Assembly: GCA_003279535.1 (NCBI GenBank)
Contig: QCHO01000010.1
Coordinates: 1 to 38,901, forward strand
Source of the DNA: Prochlorococcus sp. AG-402-C22
GTDB taxonomy: Bacteria; Cyanobacteriota; Cyanobacteriia; PCC-6307; Cyanobiaceae
Direction of reading: 5' to 3'
Length of the DNA: 38,901 nt
The position numbers and the translations under genes are program-made. Positions 24,223-32,662 of the stretch are shown here, one piece after another (position 1 is the first letter of the stretch; the number at the start of each line of letters is the position of its first letter). The notes below the pieces were generated by a model. The model was not told the DNA's origin. It searched no databases and was given only the letters and a program-made list of their open reading frames with translations.

Positions 24223-24801
24223 TTAAACTGCCTCGCTATGATTTGCAAGTAGCCTTTCAACTTCCTCGAAACCCTCTTTAGCTGAATTTATTGCAAGTTC
24301 CTCGCTAACTTTTTCTTCTGATACTAATTTTGCAGATATTTTCTTCAAAAGAGTTTCTTTCTTTTTTCTTAGCGTACTTACAATTTCTTCTTCAATGATA
24401 GATTTTATTGCTTTAGAAATTATTTTTTTGTCATTTGCTTCCTCAAATGTACCCTGGACTAATTCTTGAATAAATAATCGATGCACCTCACTACTTCTTA
24501 AGAAGCTTTCTGTGGCATTGATAATTCCTTCAACTAGAGCCTCATCAGGTTCAGAATCATTTTCTGCAAGCTTGAATTCCCAATCTAAATGTCTTCTTTG
24601 CCAACCTGCTGAGTGAAGACTGGGCATTACTGTCTGTGAATAAGTATCAACTGACATTTCATAAATTCGCTCTGCTAATTTCTCGCACCAGTCTTTACCA
24701 TGCTTTTCTAGATTTTTCTGCATAGCTTGTCTGGGGACAGCATGACCACCATGATGACTATGACATACCCCATCAGGACATTCGATTGCTTTTAAACTCA
24801 T
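24223..24801 (-). CDS. Hypothetical protein with N-terminal Cys/His cluster
   Basis: A 192-residue soluble protein. Residues 8-20 read CPDGVCHSHHGGH, giving two Cys and four His in 13 residues, a plausible metal site. The rest is helical and charged (AERIYEMSVDTYSQTVMPSL, later LRKKKETLLKKISAKLVSEE). I know of no named family; it appears to be a picocyanobacterial protein. It starts at ATG and is divergent from pntAA with about 126 bases between them. Metal binding and function are untested. Confidence 0.6.
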   Translation of the reverse strand: MSLKAIECPDGVCHSHHGGHAVPRQAMQKNLEKHGKDWCEKLAERIYEMSVDTYSQTVMPSLHSAGWQRRHLDWEFKLAENDSEPDEALVEGIINATESFLRSSEVHRLFIQELVQGTFEEANDKKIISKAIKSIIEEEIVSTLRKKKETLLKKISAKLVSEEKVSEELAINSAKEGFEEVERLLANHSEAV

Positions 24802-24927
24802 TAGATTATTGGTACCTATATATTCTAGATAGCTATTTTTTATAGAAAAGAAAATATATTTTTAACAAAAATCCAAGACTTTTGACTTTCTTCAATTTAT
24901 ATTTAGTATGTTAAAAAAATAAATAAA

Positions 24928-26058
24928 TTGACAAAGATACTTATTCCTTCCGAAACAAGCTCTGGTGAAAGGAGAGTTTCAGCTACACCAGAAGCGGTAA
25001 AGAAATTAAAAAGTCTTGGGTGTGATGTTTATATTGAAAGTTCAGCAGGAAAATTATCAGGATTTAGTGACTTATCATATGAGAAATCCGGCGGAACAAT
25101 AACAAATAACTTAGACCAAAAAATTTGGGGTGAAGCGGACTTGATATTTTGTGTTCAAACCCCATCAGAGGATAATTTAACTAAATTAAAGAAAGGCGCT
25201 GTTCTTCTTGGTCTTCTTAACCCATACGGTAATAAGGATCTTCTCAGGATTATTAATAGTAATAAGATTTCAGCTTTATCACTAGAGTTGCTTCCTAGGA
25301 TTAGTAGAGCTCAATCTTGTGATGTGCTTTCTTCTCAGGCCAATATCGCCGGATACAAAGCAGTACTTTTAGCTGCAAGTGAGCTAGATAGATATTTTCC
25401 AATGCTTATGACTGCAGCAGGCACAGTCCAACCTGCCAAAGTAGTGGTACTTGGTGGAGGCGTTGCAGGATTGCAGGCAGTCGCGACAGCAAAAAGACTT
25501 GGTGCAATAGTATTTGTATCTGATATTAGACCTGCTGTTAAAGAACAAGTAGAGTCCCTAGGAGCAAGATTTATAGAACTTCCTGAAGTTGACGAAAAAC
25601 CAGGAGAGTCTGGAGGTTATGCAAAAGCTGTAACCCCTGAATTCCTTTCAAAACAGAAGGCTACTTTAACTAAATATTTATCTGAAGCTGATGTTGCCAT
25701 ATGTACTGCGCAAGTCCTAGGTAAGAAGGCTCCTCTTTTAATAGACTCTCTCATGATTGAAAAAATGAGACCTGGTGCAGTAGTCATTGATTTAGCAGTC
25801 TCTCAGGGAGGTAATTGTGAAGGAACAAAATTAAATAAAACTATTATCAAGGATGGGGTAAAACTTATAGGAGCGGGCGAATTACCCTCATCAGTTCCTT
25901 ATGATGCAAGTTCACTTTATGCTAAGAACTTAACATCTTTAATTACACCTTTTATAAAAGATGGTGTAATTAAATTAGATAAAGAGGATGAACTAATTTC
26001 TGGATGTTTATTAAGCGATGAAGGAGTTGTTCTTCAAAATAAAGTTTTTGAAAATTGA
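24928..26058 (+). CDS. pntAA: NAD(P) transhydrogenase alpha subunit, NAD-binding part
   Basis: A 376-residue soluble domain I of the proton-translocating transhydrogenase, which uses the proton gradient to move hydride from NADH to NADP+. It shows the opening GERRVSATPEAVKKLKSLG, the Rossmann motif VVVLGGGVAGLQAVATAKRL (about residues 172-191) with the NAD-selecting D in FVSDIRP, and the late GAGELPSSVPYDAS loop. The TTG at 24928 is the start; the N-terminus is that of the family. It opens a three-gene operon with pntAB and pntB at gaps of 12 and 8 bases. Confidence 0.95.
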   Translation: MTKILIPSETSSGERRVSATPEAVKKLKSLGCDVYIESSAGKLSGFSDLSYEKSGGTITNNLDQKIWGEADLIFCVQTPSEDNLTKLKKGAVLLGLLNPYGNKDLLRIINSNKISALSLELLPRISRAQSCDVLSSQANIAGYKAVLLAASELDRYFPMLMTAAGTVQPAKVVVLGGGVAGLQAVATAKRLGAIVFVSDIRPAVKEQVESLGARFIELPEVDEKPGESGGYAKAVTPEFLSKQKATLTKYLSEADVAICTAQVLGKKAPLLIDSLMIEKMRPGAVVIDLAVSQGGNCEGTKLNKTIIKDGVKLIGAGELPSSVPYDASSLYAKNLTSLITPFIKDGVIKLDKEDELISGCLLSDEGVVLQNKVFEN

Positions 26059-26070
26059 GGTTTTAAAATT

Positions 26071-26364
26071 ATGTCTTTTATAAGTCTTCTTTGGGTTCTA
26101 TTACTTGGCAGTTTATTAGGTCTCGAGTTAATTGGAAAAGTTCCTCCTACGCTTCACACACCTCTAATGAGTGGAGCTAATGCAATTTCAGGAATAACAA
26201 TGCTAGCAGCATTGACTCTAATTGTTAAAGCTGAGGGTAACTTACCCCTTTTAATTATTGGTTCTGTTTCTCTAGGATTCGCTCTTTTCAACGTTGTGGG
26301 AGGGTTCTTTGTAACTGATCGAATGCTCGCAATGTTTAGCCGTAAATCATCAAATAAGAAGTAA
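26071..26364 (+). CDS. pntAB: NAD(P) transhydrogenase alpha subunit, membrane part
   Basis: A 97-residue protein with three membrane helices (about residues 3-20, 33-54 and 58-78), including the TPLMSGANAISGITMLAALT segment that lines the proton path. In many bacteria this is fused to the NAD domain; in cyanobacteria it is separate, as here. It starts at ATG 12 bases after pntAA. Confidence 0.93.
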   Translation: MSFISLLWVLLLGSLLGLELIGKVPPTLHTPLMSGANAISGITMLAALTLIVKAEGNLPLLIIGSVSLGFALFNVVGGFFVTDRMLAMFSRKSSNKK

Positions 26365-26372
26365 TTTTTAGC

Positions 26373-27812
26373 ATGAATCTACCCGTAATCATTAAATTCA
26401 TTATTGACCTTCTCGCTGTACTTTTATTGGCTTTGGGAATAAAAGGTTTATCAAAAGTAAAATCAGCAAGAGATGCCAATCGATTAGCTGCGTTTGCAAT
26501 GTCGCTATCAGTAATAGGATTACTATCCTATTATTTGGGGACTTCTGGAGTTACTATTCAGTCTTGGATTTGGATAATAATTGGATCAATAATAGGTAGT
26601 TTGCTTGGAGCAATCCTTGCAAAGAAAGTACCAATGACTTCTATGCCTGAAACAGTTGCATTGTTTAATGGTTGTGGAGGAATGTCATCACTTTTAGTGG
26701 CTCTAGGAGTAGCTATTTTCCCAATATCAAATAGTTTAGAAAATGTTGATTTCTTCAAGTCACTTATTAATGAAGTTTCTATATCTGTTTCTATATTTGT
26801 AGGTGCCATTACGTTCACTGGTTCAATTGTGGCTATGGCAAAGTTACAGGGTTGGTTGTCAACTCCAGGATGGACTCAGAGTAAAGGTAGACATTTTGTA
26901 AATATTGTTTTTGCTGTTGCTTCCTTGATAGCTTTCTTCGATCTAATAAACGGTAATACAAGTTCTATTTGGCTTTTAGTTGTAGTTTCTTCTCTATTAG
27001 GAATAGGAGTTACTTTGCCAATTGGCGGAGCCGATATGCCAGTTGTTATATCTTTATTAAATAGCTACTCAGGAATTGCAGCAGCAGCAGCAGGTTTTGT
27101 TGTTGATAGTCAGCTTTTGATAGTGGCAGGTGCAATGGTTGGAGCAGCAGGTCTAATTCTTACTCAAGTAATGTGCAAGGGTATGAATAGATCATTGGTT
27201 TCGGTCCTTTTTGGAGGATCCTTATCTGCGCAAAGCGCGACCTCTTCTGGATCAGGAGAATATACCAATATAACTTCTTGTAGTGTTGAAGAATGTGCAT
27301 TGACTTTAGAGGCTGCCAACAAGGTAATAATTGTTCCTGGCTATGGACTTGCAGTGGCTCAGGCCCAACATACATTAAGGGAAGTGACAAAAAAACTAGA
27401 GCAAAATGGTATTGAAGTTGTTTATGCGATACATCCTGTCGCGGGTAGGATGCCTGGACATATGAATGTACTTTTAGCAGAAGCAGATGTTCCTTACGAA
27501 CAACTTAAAGAAATGGATGTTGTAAATCCTGATTTTCCAGCAACGGATGTTGTTTTGGTTTTAGGTGCAAATGATGTAGTGAATCCTCAGGCAAAAAATG
27601 ATAGTTCCTCACCTTTATATGGCATGCCAGTTCTTGATGTTCAAGAAGCAAGAACTGTATTTGTAATTAAACGTGGTATGAGTGCAGGTTACTCTGGAAT
27701 TAAAAATGATTTGTTTGATCTTCCCAATACCTCGATGGTATTTGGAGATGCTAAAAAGGTCTTGAATGATCTTATTGGAGAATTAAAGGATCTTGGAGTT
27801 GGAGAAAAATAA
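26373..27812 (+). CDS. pntB: NAD(P) transhydrogenase beta subunit
   Basis: A 479-residue subunit. About nine membrane helices fill residues 1-270, and the soluble NADP-binding domain III follows, with VIIVPGYGLAVAQAQHTLRE (about residues 313-332), YAIHPVAGRMPGHMNVLLAE, VLVLGANDVVNPQAKND and the IKRGMSAGYSGIKNDLF loop. These are the standard NADP-site motifs. It starts at ATG and its end overlaps the YheT-type hydrolase gene by 20 bases. It completes the transhydrogenase used to balance NADPH in the light and dark. Confidence 0.96.
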   Translation: MNLPVIIKFIIDLLAVLLLALGIKGLSKVKSARDANRLAAFAMSLSVIGLLSYYLGTSGVTIQSWIWIIIGSIIGSLLGAILAKKVPMTSMPETVALFNGCGGMSSLLVALGVAIFPISNSLENVDFFKSLINEVSISVSIFVGAITFTGSIVAMAKLQGWLSTPGWTQSKGRHFVNIVFAVASLIAFFDLINGNTSSIWLLVVVSSLLGIGVTLPIGGADMPVVISLLNSYSGIAAAAAGFVVDSQLLIVAGAMVGAAGLILTQVMCKGMNRSLVSVLFGGSLSAQSATSSGSGEYTNITSCSVEECALTLEAANKVIIVPGYGLAVAQAQHTLREVTKKLEQNGIEVVYAIHPVAGRMPGHMNVLLAEADVPYEQLKEMDVVNPDFPATDVVLVLGANDVVNPQAKNDSSSPLYGMPVLDVQEARTVFVIKRGMSAGYSGIKNDLFDLPNTSMVFGDAKKVLNDLIGELKDLGVGEK

Positions 27813-28881
27813 TACTAGATCCTCTCTTTTTTCAGATTACTTAAAAAATAAGCCATTTCTGGAGGTCTTACCTTGGATAGGTGGTGACTTACAAACTTTG
27901 AGAGATACCTTTGTTATTGATTTTGATAAATCCAAAAAAAATAAAAAAATATTATTTCCAATTAATAAAATTCTGTCTGAATATTTTGAATGCGATTATC
28001 TTCTAGGATTTTTAGAATTACCAAATAAATTAAATACTCTTAAGGGTTTTGTTATCGTTACGCATGGGTTAGGGGGCTCAACTAAACGTTTTGGTTTAAG
28101 AAGAATCTCTAGAAAATTAGTAAAAAATGGTTTTGGAGTTCTTAAATTAAATCTAAGAGGTGCTGGTCCTGCAAGATATTTAGCTAAAGGGAATTATTGT
28201 GCAAGATGCTCTAGTGATGTTATTTCAGCAGTTAAATATTTTAAAAAATTAATAAATTTAGAGTTTAAAGATCTTATTAAAGAAAAAAATAATCTTCCAA
28301 TATACGGGGTTGGATTATCTTTAGGTGGAACAATTCTTTTAAATGCCTGCTTAGATTACAAAGAAAACAATGGAGAAATACTTTTAGATGGCTTGGCATG
28401 TGTAAGTAGTCCTTTAGATTTGTCATCATGTAGTCTCTGTATTGAAAAACCTAGAAATTCTTTCTATCAAAAATGGTTACTTCACCGATTAAAAAATCAG
28501 TTATGGGATGGATTTAATGATGAAGGCAAAATTCTTAATAACAAGAAATTAAGAAAAAAAATTATAGGATTAAAAACTATAAGAGAATTTGATGAAAAGT
28601 TTACAGCTCCTAGTTGGGGATTTAATTCTTTAGAAGATTACTATATTAAATCTTCTCCAATATTTAGAATCCACAAATCAATAAAAAAGCTACCTTCAAC
28701 ATTGTTTATTCATGCAAAGGATGATCCTTGGGTTCCACATAAGCCCACTTTGGTTTTAAGTAAAGAATTTATAGATAAATTTACTATTTTAATAACTAAA
28801 AAAGGAGGACATAATGGTTTCCACTCTATTTATGGCTGCTGGTCAGACGAAGCCGTAAAGAATTGGTTTATGAGTATCTAG
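27793..28881 (+). CDS. YheT-family alpha/beta hydrolase
   Basis: A 362-residue hydrolase. IGGDLQTLRDTF near residues 29-40 is the YheT/EMB8 signature. GFVIVTHGLGGSTKR gives the oxyanion strand, NLRGAGPARYLAKG the next loop, and GVGLSLGGTILLNA carries the nucleophile Ser. The acid is in HAKDDPWVPH and the His in KKGGHNGFHSI. Family members are carboxylesterases of poorly known substrate. The TTG at 27793 starts inside pntB, 20 bases before its end, with AAAGGA three bases upstream, so translation is likely coupled to the transhydrogenase operon. It converges on the ferredoxin gene with a 14-base overlap. Confidence 0.85.
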   Translation: MELEKNNTRSSLFSDYLKNKPFLEVLPWIGGDLQTLRDTFVIDFDKSKKNKKILFPINKILSEYFECDYLLGFLELPNKLNTLKGFVIVTHGLGGSTKRFGLRRISRKLVKNGFGVLKLNLRGAGPARYLAKGNYCARCSSDVISAVKYFKKLINLEFKDLIKEKNNLPIYGVGLSLGGTILLNACLDYKENNGEILLDGLACVSSPLDLSSCSLCIEKPRNSFYQKWLLHRLKNQLWDGFNDEGKILNNKKLRKKIIGLKTIREFDEKFTAPSWGFNSLEDYYIKSSPIFRIHKSIKKLPSTLFIHAKDDPWVPHKPTLVLSKEFIDKFTILITKKGGHNGFHSIYGCWSDEAVKNWFMSI

Positions 28882-29218
28882 GACTATCTGAAAATGGTGT
28901 TATTTTAAAAATCCACCTTTTTATTGGTTTACCATTAATGATATGTGAGTAGAAAATTTCTGAAATTCGTTCAGGAGAAACTTTCTCGTACCAAATACCA
29001 TCAGGCCAAACGAGTAGAATTGGACCGTTTTTACATATTCTTAAACAGTCAGCTTTTGATCTAAGTATATGAATATTTTTTGAAGCAGGATTATTCTCAA
29101 ATTTTTTTATAGTTTTTTTCAAGCATTGCCATGTCTTTTCACCTTCATTGCCTTTAAAGCATTTCTGTTTAGTGGGTGTCGCACATAGTAAGAGGTGTTT
29201 TTGAATACTGTCTGCCAT
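28868..29218 (-). CDS. Thioredoxin-like [2Fe-2S] ferredoxin
   Basis: A 116-residue protein of the thioredoxin-like [2Fe-2S] ferredoxin family, also found as the NuoE C-terminal domain fold. Cluster ligands are C12 and C20 (LLCATPTKQKC) and C58 and C62 (DCLRIC), with C32 extra. The following GPILLVWPDGIWYEKVSPER segment and a late HIINGKPIKRW are typical of the family. Its partner is unknown. It starts at ATG. The 3' end overlaps the YheT-like gene by 14 bases on the other strand. Confidence 0.85.
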   Translation of the reverse strand: MADSIQKHLLLCATPTKQKCFKGNEGEKTWQCLKKTIKKFENNPASKNIHILRSKADCLRICKNGPILLVWPDGIWYEKVSPERISEIFYSHIINGKPIKRWIFKITPFSDSPRYS

Positions 29219-29374
29219 ATTTAAAATCCTTTACCATTTTAAAATTAGTGAATATTAAACATTGTACAAAAATAAAGCTATTACTTCTATGACAAATAGT
29301 AAATAGAACTCCTTGCTTTTTATTAATTAACTGTTTTTCTACAATAAGAACGTAAGTAACTTAACAAATTTATT

Positions 29375-29713
29375 TTGGAATTCAGAGTTATCGGGTTAAA
29401 TATAAACTCTACCCCTCCACCTAAAGTAAATGAATCTAATGCGCAAGCATTAGGAGTAAGTAAAGAATTTTTGGAAAATGAGTTTAAAGATTCAATAAAA
29501 AAAATTAATAGAAATTTATCTTTGCAAATTCAGGACCTGTTAAATATTTATGGCCGATATGGATGGGAACATTATTATCAAGGACAAATTGGTAATCTTA
29601 TAACTCTTTATTTCAGAAGGGATAAAAATTTAAATCAATCAGAAGTTGATATTAAATTATCCCCGGAAGAAAATGCTATTCTTCAATCTCTTGATAGGGA
29701 TCAAATGCCTTAA
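29375..29713 (+). CDS. Conserved-looking hypothetical protein, 112 residues
   Basis: A soluble protein with a short Pro-rich segment (INSTPPPKVNESNAQALG) and a helix-rich middle (NRNLSLQIQDLLNIYGRYGW, then EHYYQGQIGNLITLYFRR). The only usable start is TTG at 29375. No membrane segment, Cys or catalytic motif is seen. It lies in a divergent position to the ferredoxin gene with a 156-base gap and converges on dxr with about 140 empty bases. I recognise no family. Confidence 0.6.
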   Translation: MEFRVIGLNINSTPPPKVNESNAQALGVSKEFLENEFKDSIKKINRNLSLQIQDLLNIYGRYGWEHYYQGQIGNLITLYFRRDKNLNQSEVDIKLSPEENAILQSLDRDQMP

Positions 29714-29855
29714 TTTTTAAGTCTTAAAAAGATATTAAAATTAAGAGCAAATAAGTCTAAGTTTGTCAGAAGTTTGATTGCTAATTCTTCTAAGTTCTTA
29801 GATTTCTATTATAAAGAATATTTCATAATTCATTGAATCTTTTTAATATTGGTCT

Positions 29856-31085
29856 TTACCCAATACTCATATATTGCTTTCCTTTTTTGATTTCTTGCTT
29901 GACAAAAAGTCTGGCCCAATTATCCACTTCAAGAATATCCTCCAATTCGGGACTCAAATTCAAATTCTCCATATGTGATTCACAAGCTTTACTTATAAAT
30001 GTTGGAATTTCTTGAAAAGAAATTTTTTCTTTAAGGAATTGTTCAACAGCCATTTCATTTGCAGCATTTAAGACTGCAGGCATTGTTCCAGAAGATTTTC
30101 CTGCGGCATATGCAAGTCCCATGCATGGATATTTAAACTCGTCTGGCTCTTTAAAAGTTAATTTCCCAATTTCACTTAGGTTTAATCTTTTCCAATTTGT
30201 TTTAAATCTTTCAGGCCAACTCATCGCATATAAAATAGGTAGTTTCATATCTGGCCAACCTAATTGAGCTAATACTGAAGAATCTTCCATCTCAATCATT
30301 GAATGAATAATACTTTGAGGGTGGATAACTATTTCGATATTTTCGTAAGAGGTCCCAAATAAATAATGAGCTTCTATAACTTCTAATCCTTTATTCATAA
30401 GAGTTGCAGAATCTACAGTTATTTTTTTCCCCATATCCCAATTAGGATGTGAAGTTGCATCTTCCACTGTGACATGCTTTAAATCCTCAACGGCCCAATC
30501 TCTGAAAGCACCACCAGAAGCTGTTAAATGTATGGCTTTTAAACCTTTAGCTATCTGTCCTGTTGAAAAATCTGCATTTTCATAATTGGGTAATCCTTGT
30601 AAACATTGAAAGATAGCAGAGTGTTCTGAATCAGCAGGTAAAAGCCTACTATTATTTTTCTTTAATGCAGGAATAACAATTGGCCCTGCCGCAATTAAAG
30701 TTTCTTTGTTAGCAAGTGCAATATTTTTCCCCGAATTAATTGCTGACATTGTTGGAATTAAGCCTGCACATCCTACTATCCCTGTAACCACAGTATCTGC
30801 CTTATCCCATGCTGCAACAGCGTTAATCCCCTCCTTTCCACTCAAAACCAAGGGAGCACTATCCAAATCTAAGTTATTAATATTATCTTTTAAATCTTCT
30901 ATAAGATTTTCATCCTCAATCGCAACTACTTCTGGTTTATGTCTTTTAACTTGTTCGGTTAATAAATTAATATTTCTTCCTGCCGAAAGAGCTATGGCTT
31001 TAAACTTATCAGGCTGCTCACTAGCTATTTCAAGAGTTTGAGTCCCAATTGAACCAGTAGAACCGAGCACAGTAATGTATTTCAA
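29856..31085 (-). CDS. dxr: 1-deoxy-D-xylulose 5-phosphate reductoisomerase
   Basis: A 409-residue enzyme that converts DXP to methylerythritol 4-phosphate with NADPH and a divalent metal, the first committed step of the plastid-type isoprenoid pathway feeding carotenoids and phytol. It has the NADPH motif [14 protein letters not shown] (residues 8-21), [23 protein letters not shown] with the metal-ligand Asp and Glu, [10 protein letters not shown], and [20 protein letters not shown]. Length is normal. It starts at ATG. Confidence 0.97.
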   Translation of the reverse strand: MKYITVLGSTGSIGTQTLEIASEQPDKFKAIALSAGRNINLLTEQVKRHKPEVVAIEDENLIEDLKDNINNLDLDSAPLVLSGKEGINAVAAWDKADTVVTGIVGCAGLIPTMSAINSGKNIALANKETLIAAGPIVIPALKKNNSRLLPADSEHSAIFQCLQGLPNYENADFSTGQIAKGLKAIHLTASGGAFRDWAVEDLKHVTVEDATSHPNWDMGKKITVDSATLMNKGLEVIEAHYLFGTSYENIEIVIHPQSIIHSMIEMEDSSVLAQLGWPDMKLPILYAMSWPERFKTNWKRLNLSEIGKLTFKEPDEFKYPCMGLAYAAGKSSGTMPAVLNAANEMAVEQFLKEKISFQEIPTFISKACESHMENLNLSPELEDILEVDNWARLFVKQEIKKGKQYMSIG

Positions 31086-31168
31086 TTTTCTCTGATATTT
31101 CTAATATCTTCCCACTTAAAGGTGTATTTTAAAAAACAAAAATTTCAAATTGGTTTTTTTCTTAAAAT

Positions 31169-32638
31169 TTAGATCCTTATCCATGTTGTTATTTCCTTTG
31201 ATTGATCAATAAGTTCAATTCCTTTTTCTTTTAACAAATTCCTAATTTCATCGGCCTTCTTATAATCCTTTTCCTTTTTTGCTTTCAATCTTTCATTAAT
31301 AAGCGTTGATATTTCTTCTTCTGTTATTTTACTTTCTTTTACTAAAACCTCTTTTTTAAGACCAAGCACCTCAGTCAAATTTTCAAGAGTTTTAAAATTC
31401 TCAAGTAGAAAGAATTTTTCATTTAGGTCTATTTTGAAACCTTCGACCCTTTGAAGTTGGTTTAAAAAGTTTTTTAATGGTTTTGCTAAATCGTAAATAA
31501 TCGCAATAGCACCTGCTGTATTAAGGTCATTTCCCAGAGCATCAGAAAATTTAAGCTTTTTTTGAAATAATTCAAAGCTTATTTTCTCTTTATATTCTTC
31601 TTCGATAGATTCATTTTTATCAATAGATCTAAAAGCACCTTTTGTAAGGTCCATAAAAGAAAGGGCTACATTAATGTTTTTCCAAGCTTCTGAAGCACTC
31701 CTTAGAGCTTCTTCAGTAAAATCAAGTGGTTTTCTATAATTCACAGTCATAACAAAATATCGCAAAGTCATAGGGCTTATACCTGACTTAATTAGCTCTC
31801 TGATAGTTTTAAAATTTTTAAGGGATTTACTCATCTTTTGTCCGTTTACATTTACCATCCCATTGTGTAACCAATAGTTCGCTAGCTTTTTGCCATTGGC
31901 TGCTTCTGATTGGGCGATTTCATTCTCATGATGTGGAAAAATCAAATCAGAACCACCTAAATGGATATCAATAGTATCTCCTAATTCATCTTTAACCATC
32001 GCCGAACATTCAATATGCCATCCTGGCCTACCTTTACCCCATGGCGAATCAAAAAATGGTTCATCATCTTTGGCTTTTTTCCATAGTGCAAAATCTTGCG
32101 GATTAAGTTTTTTACTATTTTCATCATTAGCCATTCTTCCTTGCTGATTGATATTTTGTTCTTGTATATTTTGATTACTTAGCTTTCCATAATTTTTATT
32201 TTTAAAAACAGAATAATAAACATCTCCATCCCTAGAGTATGCATAACCTTTGTCCTCAAGGATTGTTATGAAGGAGCAGATATTGCATATATGATTCGTT
32301 GCTCTTGGCATACTATCCGGGCGCATTATTCCTAAAGAATCCATATCTTTATGAAATTCAATAATATTTTTTTCAGATACTTCCTTCATTGAACTGCTTT
32401 CTTCTTTAGCTCTTTTTAAAATCTTGTCATCAATATCTGTAAAATTTTGAACATACTTCACTTTGAAATCACTGTAAATTAAAAATCTTCTCAATACATC
32501 CCAAGCTATATAACTTCTGGCATGCCCAAGATGACATAAATCATAAACAGTTACTCCACAACAATAAATTTTTACTACATCATCAATAGGCTTAAAAACC
32601 TCAACTCTTTTGCTTAAAGTATTAAAAAGTTTGATCAT
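31169..32638 (-). CDS. cysS: Cysteinyl-tRNA synthetase
   Basis: A 489-residue class I synthetase. The Zn-binding CCGVTVYD opens it, the HIGH motif appears as HLGH at residues 36-39, a second metal-ligand region GWHIECSAM is present, and the KMSKS motif lies in GQKMSKSLKNF. The C-terminal tail is helical and charged, with the ERLKAKKEKDYKKADEIRN segment typical of CysRS. It starts at ATG. It is 24 bases downstream of polA on the same strand. Confidence 0.97.
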   Translation of the reverse strand: MIKLFNTLSKRVEVFKPIDDVVKIYCCGVTVYDLCHLGHARSYIAWDVLRRFLIYSDFKVKYVQNFTDIDDKILKRAKEESSSMKEVSEKNIIEFHKDMDSLGIMRPDSMPRATNHICNICSFITILEDKGYAYSRDGDVYYSVFKNKNYGKLSNQNIQEQNINQQGRMANDENSKKLNPQDFALWKKAKDDEPFFDSPWGKGRPGWHIECSAMVKDELGDTIDIHLGGSDLIFPHHENEIAQSEAANGKKLANYWLHNGMVNVNGQKMSKSLKNFKTIRELIKSGISPMTLRYFVMTVNYRKPLDFTEEALRSASEAWKNINVALSFMDLTKGAFRSIDKNESIEEEYKEKISFELFQKKLKFSDALGNDLNTAGAIAIIYDLAKPLKNFLNQLQRVEGFKIDLNEKFFLLENFKTLENLTEVLGLKKEVLVKESKITEEEISTLINERLKAKKEKDYKKADEIRNLLKEKGIELIDQSKEITTWIRI

Positions 32639-32662
32639 CTTAAATTAAGTATTTCATAAGGT

